DNA of 46,986 nt from Mycobacterium sp. (GTDB lineage Bacteria > Actinomycetota > Actinomycetes > Mycobacteriales > Mycobacteriaceae), in assembly GCA_003987775.1 (NCBI GenBank), contig RXJD01000033.1:1-46986 (forward strand). Direction: 5' to 3'. This document shows, piece after piece, positions 44,096-46,986 of this stretch. Made by a program: the position numbers and the translations under genes. The notes beneath the pieces were generated by a model. The model was not told where the DNA came from and did no database searches. It saw only the letters and a list, made by a program, of their open reading frames with translations. Each line of letters opens with the position of its first letter. The first letter of the stretch is position 1.

Positions 44096-44209
44096 GCCCC
44101 CTTGCTGACGGCAAAAAGGTGAGGGGCTGCGGATTACGCGACGCCACGGGCGGCAGCGGCAGGGGTTTCCTCCGGCGGCTGGCCGGGGGTGGGGCCGGAA
44201 GAAAACAGG

Positions 44210-44248
44210 GGACCGGCCAACCCCCGTGCGGTGGGAGTTGGCCGGTCC
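44210..44248 (-). terminator. Terminator of DUF4192 gene
   Basis: A perfect 12-bp stem GGACCGGCCAAC (44210-44221) with 44237-44248; on the minus strand followed by CCTGTTTTCTTCC. Confidence 0.8.
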
Positions 44249-44262
44249 AGGCTTGGTGGTGA

Positions 44263-45231
44263 TCAGTCGGTGTCGGGGGTGCGGGGTTCGGTGGCGGCGA
44301 TGAGCGCTTGGCTGATCTTTTCCGGTGAGAGCCCGGCACGCAGTGCGGCCGAGAGCAGACCGGCCAGGTGCGGCTCGGGTGTGTGGCTGGTGTGGGCTTC
44401 GTCCAACGCGGCGTCGAGGGCGATGCCGGCGCGCACGGTGTCCCCGTTCAGGCACAGGCAGGCTGCTGCCACGGTGAGGGCTTCGGCGCGGGGTGCTCCG
44501 CGCAGTCGGCGGGCGATGTGGGTCCACAGGTCCGCGGCGTATTCGGGGGTGTCGACGGCCAGCCCGATCATCGCGTCGCGCAGGGCGGGGTGTGCGGTGA
44601 TCAGGATGCCCGCGCGGGTAGCCAAGGTTGGATTCGTGATGGGCCCACCGGCCAGGGCGGCGGTGATCTCCTCGACGGTCGCTGCGACGAGGCGGGCGTG
44701 GTCGCCGACTGTGGCGGGCGGCGCGGGGGGCAGTGGACTGAATTCGTCCTCGATGTCGCTGCGGTTGGCGCGGATGGTGTGGCCGCGGTGGACGAGCTGG
44801 GCGGTGAGCACGGCGTCGGTGTAGGGGTAGGTGGGTCCGTACTGGCCGGTGTCGATGTCGAGCCACTGGCCAGCCTCGGTGACGTCGCGGGTGTACAGGC
44901 AGCGCAACACCTCGATGTTGATGGCGCGCAGCGCGTCTCGGGTGGCTTCCAGTAGGTGGTGGGCGTGGGTGTCGTGGGGTTGGTCGCAGACCGCGAGGAT
45001 GATCGCGGCGGCGAAGTTCCCGGCACGCAGGTTGCAGGTGGCGGGTAAGTTGGTGGCTTGCTCGGTGCTGTTGGTGATGTCGAAGCGGGCCGCGCAGCGC
45101 ACCCCAAGACCGGTGGCGGGATGCTGGTGCAGCAGGTAGACCACGATGCTGTTGGTGGGAACGAATCCGAGCAGGCCGGGTGCGGCGGCGACGATGTCGG
45201 CGGTGGTGCGCAGTGCGTTGAAGTTCTCCAT
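44263..45231 (-). CDS. DUF4192 family protein
   Basis: 322 residues from ATG 45231 (GGAGA upstream). The N-terminal LLGFVPTNSIVVYLL and the following GVRCAARFDI are the hallmark of DUF4192, an actinobacterial family of unknown function; the C-terminal ~130 residues are a helical repeat-like domain (RAEALTVAAACLCLNGDTV…). Driven by R4 in the leading-region array. Confidence 0.88.
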   Translation of the reverse strand: MENFNALRTTADIVAAAPGLLGFVPTNSIVVYLLHQHPATGLGVRCAARFDITNSTEQATNLPATCNLRAGNFAAAIILAVCDQPHDTHAHHLLEATRDALRAINIEVLRCLYTRDVTEAGQWLDIDTGQYGPTYPYTDAVLTAQLVHRGHTIRANRSDIEDEFSPLPPAPPATVGDHARLVAATVEEITAALAGGPITNPTLATRAGILITAHPALRDAMIGLAVDTPEYAADLWTHIARRLRGAPRAEALTVAAACLCLNGDTVRAGIALDAALDEAHTSHTPEPHLAGLLSAALRAGLSPEKISQALIAATEPRTPDTD

Positions 45232-45281
45232 GGTGTTCTCCGTTCGGTGAAGGTGATTGGCTGCGCCGGTCAGCGCTAGGG

Positions 45282-45452
45282 GTCGGGTCAATCGGGTGAG
45301 GGTGGGCGGTCAACCCCGAAGAGTCCGGTGGTGGGGCCGGCGGATTTTCGGCCCGCGAGCGCAGCGAGCAGGTGGGGCCGCAAAATGTCCTCCGCCGCCG
45401 GCGCCACCACCGGGCGTGGGTTGACAGGTCGGGCCCCCGGCCGATTAGGCTG
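45282..45452 (-). promoter_or_regulatory. R4: palindromic promoter element (candidate ssDNA promoter)
   Basis: Copy 4, closest to R3. Right arm TTGACA 45421-45426, 19 nt, TAGGCT 45446-45451; left arm on the minus strand GGGTTGACCG, then CCCGATTGACC. R3 and R4 also share the leader segment CTGCGCCGGTCAGCGCTAGG, pointing to duplication of promoter plus 5' UTR. Confidence 0.55.
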
Positions 45453-45565
45453 CGCCCCAAGCTGACGGCAATAGAGTTGAGCGGCTACGGATTACGCAAC
45501 GTCACGGGCGGGCGGCAGCGCAGCCCGGCGGCAGACCTGGCCGGGTTGTTGGCCGGAACAAAAAG

Positions 45566-45608
45566 GGGCCCGGACAACCCCCGGTGTGGTGGGGAGCTGG
45601 CCGGGCCC
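45566..45608 (-). terminator. Terminator of the Cys-rich gene
   Basis: An 11-bp stem with one mismatch (45566-45576 with 45598-45608); on the minus strand followed by CCCTTTTTGTTCC. Begins 4 bp after the stop codon of the gene. Confidence 0.75.
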
Positions 45609-45612
45609 GGTG

Positions 45613-45957
45613 TTAGAACAGGCGCCCGGCGCGGTGTGGGTCGTTGTGGCAGGGGCAGCCGCAGCGCCAGCAGAAACCCGGCAGGGACAGCTTGAGCAGG
45701 ATGCCGCCTTCGTGCGGGCCGCCGAGGCGATGCGCGCACTGATCGTGGCGGCCCTGGTCGCACGTTTTTGTCGGTGCGTTCTCGGGCATTTCGACGATGA
45801 CGGGGGCGCCGTTGATTTCGTCGGGGAAGGTGATCCAGCGGCGCCGGGTGACCAGGCCGAGGTGGCGTTCTTCGCGGAAGGCCACGGTGGCGCGGCGTTT
45901 GAGGCGCTGGATCGGCGCGGCGGTGGTCGCGGCCCATTGTTCCCAGAATTCGCTCAT
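45613..45957 (-). CDS. Small Cys-rich, probably zinc-binding protein
   Basis: 114 residues from ATG 45957 (GAAAGGA ribosome site). Basic N-terminal half; the C-terminal half has C66, C74, C96, C99, C101, C103 plus several His (CDQGRHDQCAH and GFCWRCGCPCHND), consistent with one or two zinc sites. Function unknown. 28 bp downstream of the 113-residue gene and probably co-transcribed with it from R5. Confidence 0.7.
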   Translation of the reverse strand: MSEFWEQWAATTAAPIQRLKRRATVAFREERHLGLVTRRRWITFPDEINGAPVIVEMPENAPTKTCDQGRHDQCAHRLGGPHEGGILLKLSLPGFCWRCGCPCHNDPHRAGRLF

Positions 45958-45985
45958 TCTTCGTCCTTTCGAAGTGCGGCCGGGG

Positions 45986-46327
45986 TCAGGACCGGTCGGT
46001 GATGTGTTGGGTCAGGGCGTAGGCGGCACGGCTGAGCCGGAGGCTTTCGGTGATGAAGGCGGCCACGTCTTCGCCGGTGGTGGCTTCGGTGAACTCGACG
46101 TCGTAGACCTGGTCGCTGAGCAGGGCGCTGACCGCTGTGTGGGCTCCGGTGAGTGCGCTCAGGGCGGTGTTGAGGCTGTTGACGAGTTGGGTGCGGTGGT
46201 GTTCGATTTCCAGATCCCAGTCGGCGTAGAGGTTTTCGGCATCGGCGTCGCTGCCCGCAGCGGGCGGCTGGTGCGGGTCGTGGTCGGTGCTGGTCCACGG
46301 GTCGATGGTGTGCTCGGTGGTGTTCAT
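45986..46327 (-). CDS. Unknown small acidic protein, array cassette 5 (first gene)
   Basis: 113 residues from ATG 46327 (AAAGGA ribosome site). Acidic, disordered first ~40 residues, then two long helices (NSLNTALSALTGAHTAVSAL and EDVAAFITESLRLSRAAYAL), a hairpin-like fold. Not recognised. Confidence 0.7.
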   Translation of the reverse strand: MNTTEHTIDPWTSTDHDPHQPPAAGSDADAENLYADWDLEIEHHRTQLVNSLNTALSALTGAHTAVSALLSDQVYDVEFTEATTGEDVAAFITESLRLSRAAYALTQHITDRS

Positions 46328-46365
46328 GGTCAGGATTCCTTTGCGGTAGTGGTGATCTGCGCCTG

Positions 46366-46560
46366 GTGGCGCGGGCTTCGGGGGACCGGTGGGGTGGCGG
46401 TGTCAACCCCGCAGAGGCCGGCGGATCAGCAGGAGGCGGCCCCGGCCGCCGGTGCCGCACGGGCGCAGCGGGAGCCCGCCCGTCAGGGCGGCGGGAGCGT
46501 AGAACGGGCGAGCCCGCCGGGTGTGGGTTGACAGCGACGGGGTCCTCACCGGTCATACTT
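46366..46560 (-). promoter_or_regulatory. R5: palindromic promoter element (candidate ssDNA promoter)
   Basis: Most diverged copy. Right arm GGGTTGACA (-35 at 46528-46533), then CACCGGT and CATACT (46554-46559); left arm on the minus strand GGGTTGACA, then CACCGGT followed by CCCCCG. Arms pair at -35 and at CACCGGT but not at -10. Precedes the 113/114-residue gene pair. Confidence 0.45.
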
Positions 46561-46649
46561 GCTGCCCGCTGACAGGCAAAAATGTTGAGCGGCTTCGGAT
46601 TCCGACAGCAAACCTCTGGCCGGCTCGCGCCGGCGGGTATTGTGGTCAC

Positions 46650-46790
46650 ATGGTCGAGAACGCGTTGCGACAATTGATGCTCGAGGAGCCGAATCAGGTT
46701 CCGGTGGCACTGGTGACTTGGGTGGTCACCGGCGAGTGGCCAGCGCACCAATCGCGTTGCGACATCGCAGTGTGCGAATTGCCGTATTAG
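46650..46790 (+). CDS. 46-residue protein, probably leaderless
   Basis: ATG 46650 follows TATTGT (46638-46643) by 6 nt, a classic leaderless mycobacterial arrangement. The product MVENALRQLMLEEPNQVP… ends with an AVCELPY tail. The frame is open further upstream (46521) through R5, but that part lacks a ribosome site. Function unknown; it is the first plus-strand gene right of the array. Confidence 0.45.
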   Translation: MVENALRQLMLEEPNQVPVALVTWVVTGEWPAHQSRCDIAVCELPY

Positions 46791-46844
46791 TTTGCGCCGC
46801 GCCTGTGCTCAGGTGGCTATTGGCGGGCGGTACAGGTAGGGCTT

Positions 46845-46872
46845 CCCCGCATCGGGGCACCTCGCTCCGAGG
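46845..46872. other. Two tandem small hairpins
   Basis: CCCCG-CAT-CGGGG (46845-46857) and CCTCG-CTC-CGAGG (46860-46872) lie back to back after the 46-residue gene. They may be a terminator or the start of another regulatory region. Confidence 0.35.
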
Positions 46873-46942
46873 AACTGCACCCGGCATGAACAGCGCCGTA
46901 ATGCCAGGATCTCGCTAGCTACTTCGACCTGAAAAAGGGTTG

Positions 46943-46986
46943 ATGGCGACGGCTTCGTCGGTGGCAGTGACGGCGGGTGCTCGGTG
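46943..46986 (+). CDS. Possible start of a gene running off the window
   Basis: ATG 46943 is preceded by AAAAAGGG; the frame (MATASSVAVTAGAR…) is open to the edge. Too short to assign. Confidence 0.3.
   Translation, partial: MATASSVAVTAGAR

Noticed and set aside
41210-46602. R elements as insertion-sequence or MITE copies
   Set aside because: No transposase, no flanking target-site duplications seen, and each copy is precisely placed 5' of an operon in the same orientation.
41193-46640. CRISPR array suggested by five repeated units
   Set aside because: Units are ~170-200 bp, spaced 1-2 kb apart by genes and imperfect; no short direct repeats with uniform spacers and no cas genes.

Overview
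The window looks like a large mycobacterial conjugative plasmid (or an integrated copy of one). The sequence is GC-rich and shows frequent GTG starts, four-base stop/start overlaps and -10 boxes of the TAnnnT type. It carries a complete type VII secretion (ESX) locus with PE, PPE, Esx and EspG genes, next to an actinobacterial type IV secretion system and a 1,942-residue MobF relaxase. Plasmids of the pRAW type are known to need both a T7SS and a T4SS for conjugation, and this layout fits that class. No replication or partition gene was seen, so the replicon core must lie outside the window.

Layout. 1-540: 3' end of a cell-wall-hydrolase-like gene. 537-17808 (+): ESX locus eccB-eccC-PE-PPE-esx-esx-espG-espI-like-eccD-mycP-eccE-eccA. 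The Esx pair strongly resembles the chromosomal ESX-5 EsxM/EsxN families. 17809-18530: gene remnants between convergent operons. 18531-26459 (-): T4SS operon (small ORF, discoidin-like membrane protein, TcpC-like, VirB2-like, VirB4, VirB6/TrbL-like). 26558-30368 (+): divergent operon with an HTH regulator, a membrane protein, a TM-less VirD4/TraG coupling protein and four small or unknown genes. 30666-32414 (-): a lower-GC three-gene cargo cassette led by a TIGR04255-family protein. 32933-38761 (-): MobF relaxase-helicase. 38762-39003: hairpin-rich gap that is the best oriT candidate. 39004-40144 (+): HTH-like and HNH-like genes.

40232-46327 (-): a cassette array of eight genes (DUF932, DUF4192 and six unrecognised proteins). 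Most operons end in a GC-rich hairpin with a T-tract, and five operons are preceded by a diverged copy of one ~170-200 bp element (R1-R5). Each element is a large imperfect palindrome whose arms pair over a TTGACA-like -35, while the consensus -10 sits in a mismatched segment. The geometry fits single-stranded-DNA promoters of the Frpo type. If the plus strand is the transferred strand and nic lies in 38762-39003, the array is the leading region that enters the recipient first. A folded R element would then direct transcription leftward into exactly the gene that follows it. This is the main novel hypothesis here; the array genes would be candidate early-establishment or anti-defence genes.

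How the parts may work together: the ESX-P system remodels or crosses the mycobacterial envelope, the T4SS and coupling protein move the relaxase-DNA complex, and the R-element array is expressed in the recipient before second-strand synthesis. All names rest on motif recognition and memory of families; no searches were run.
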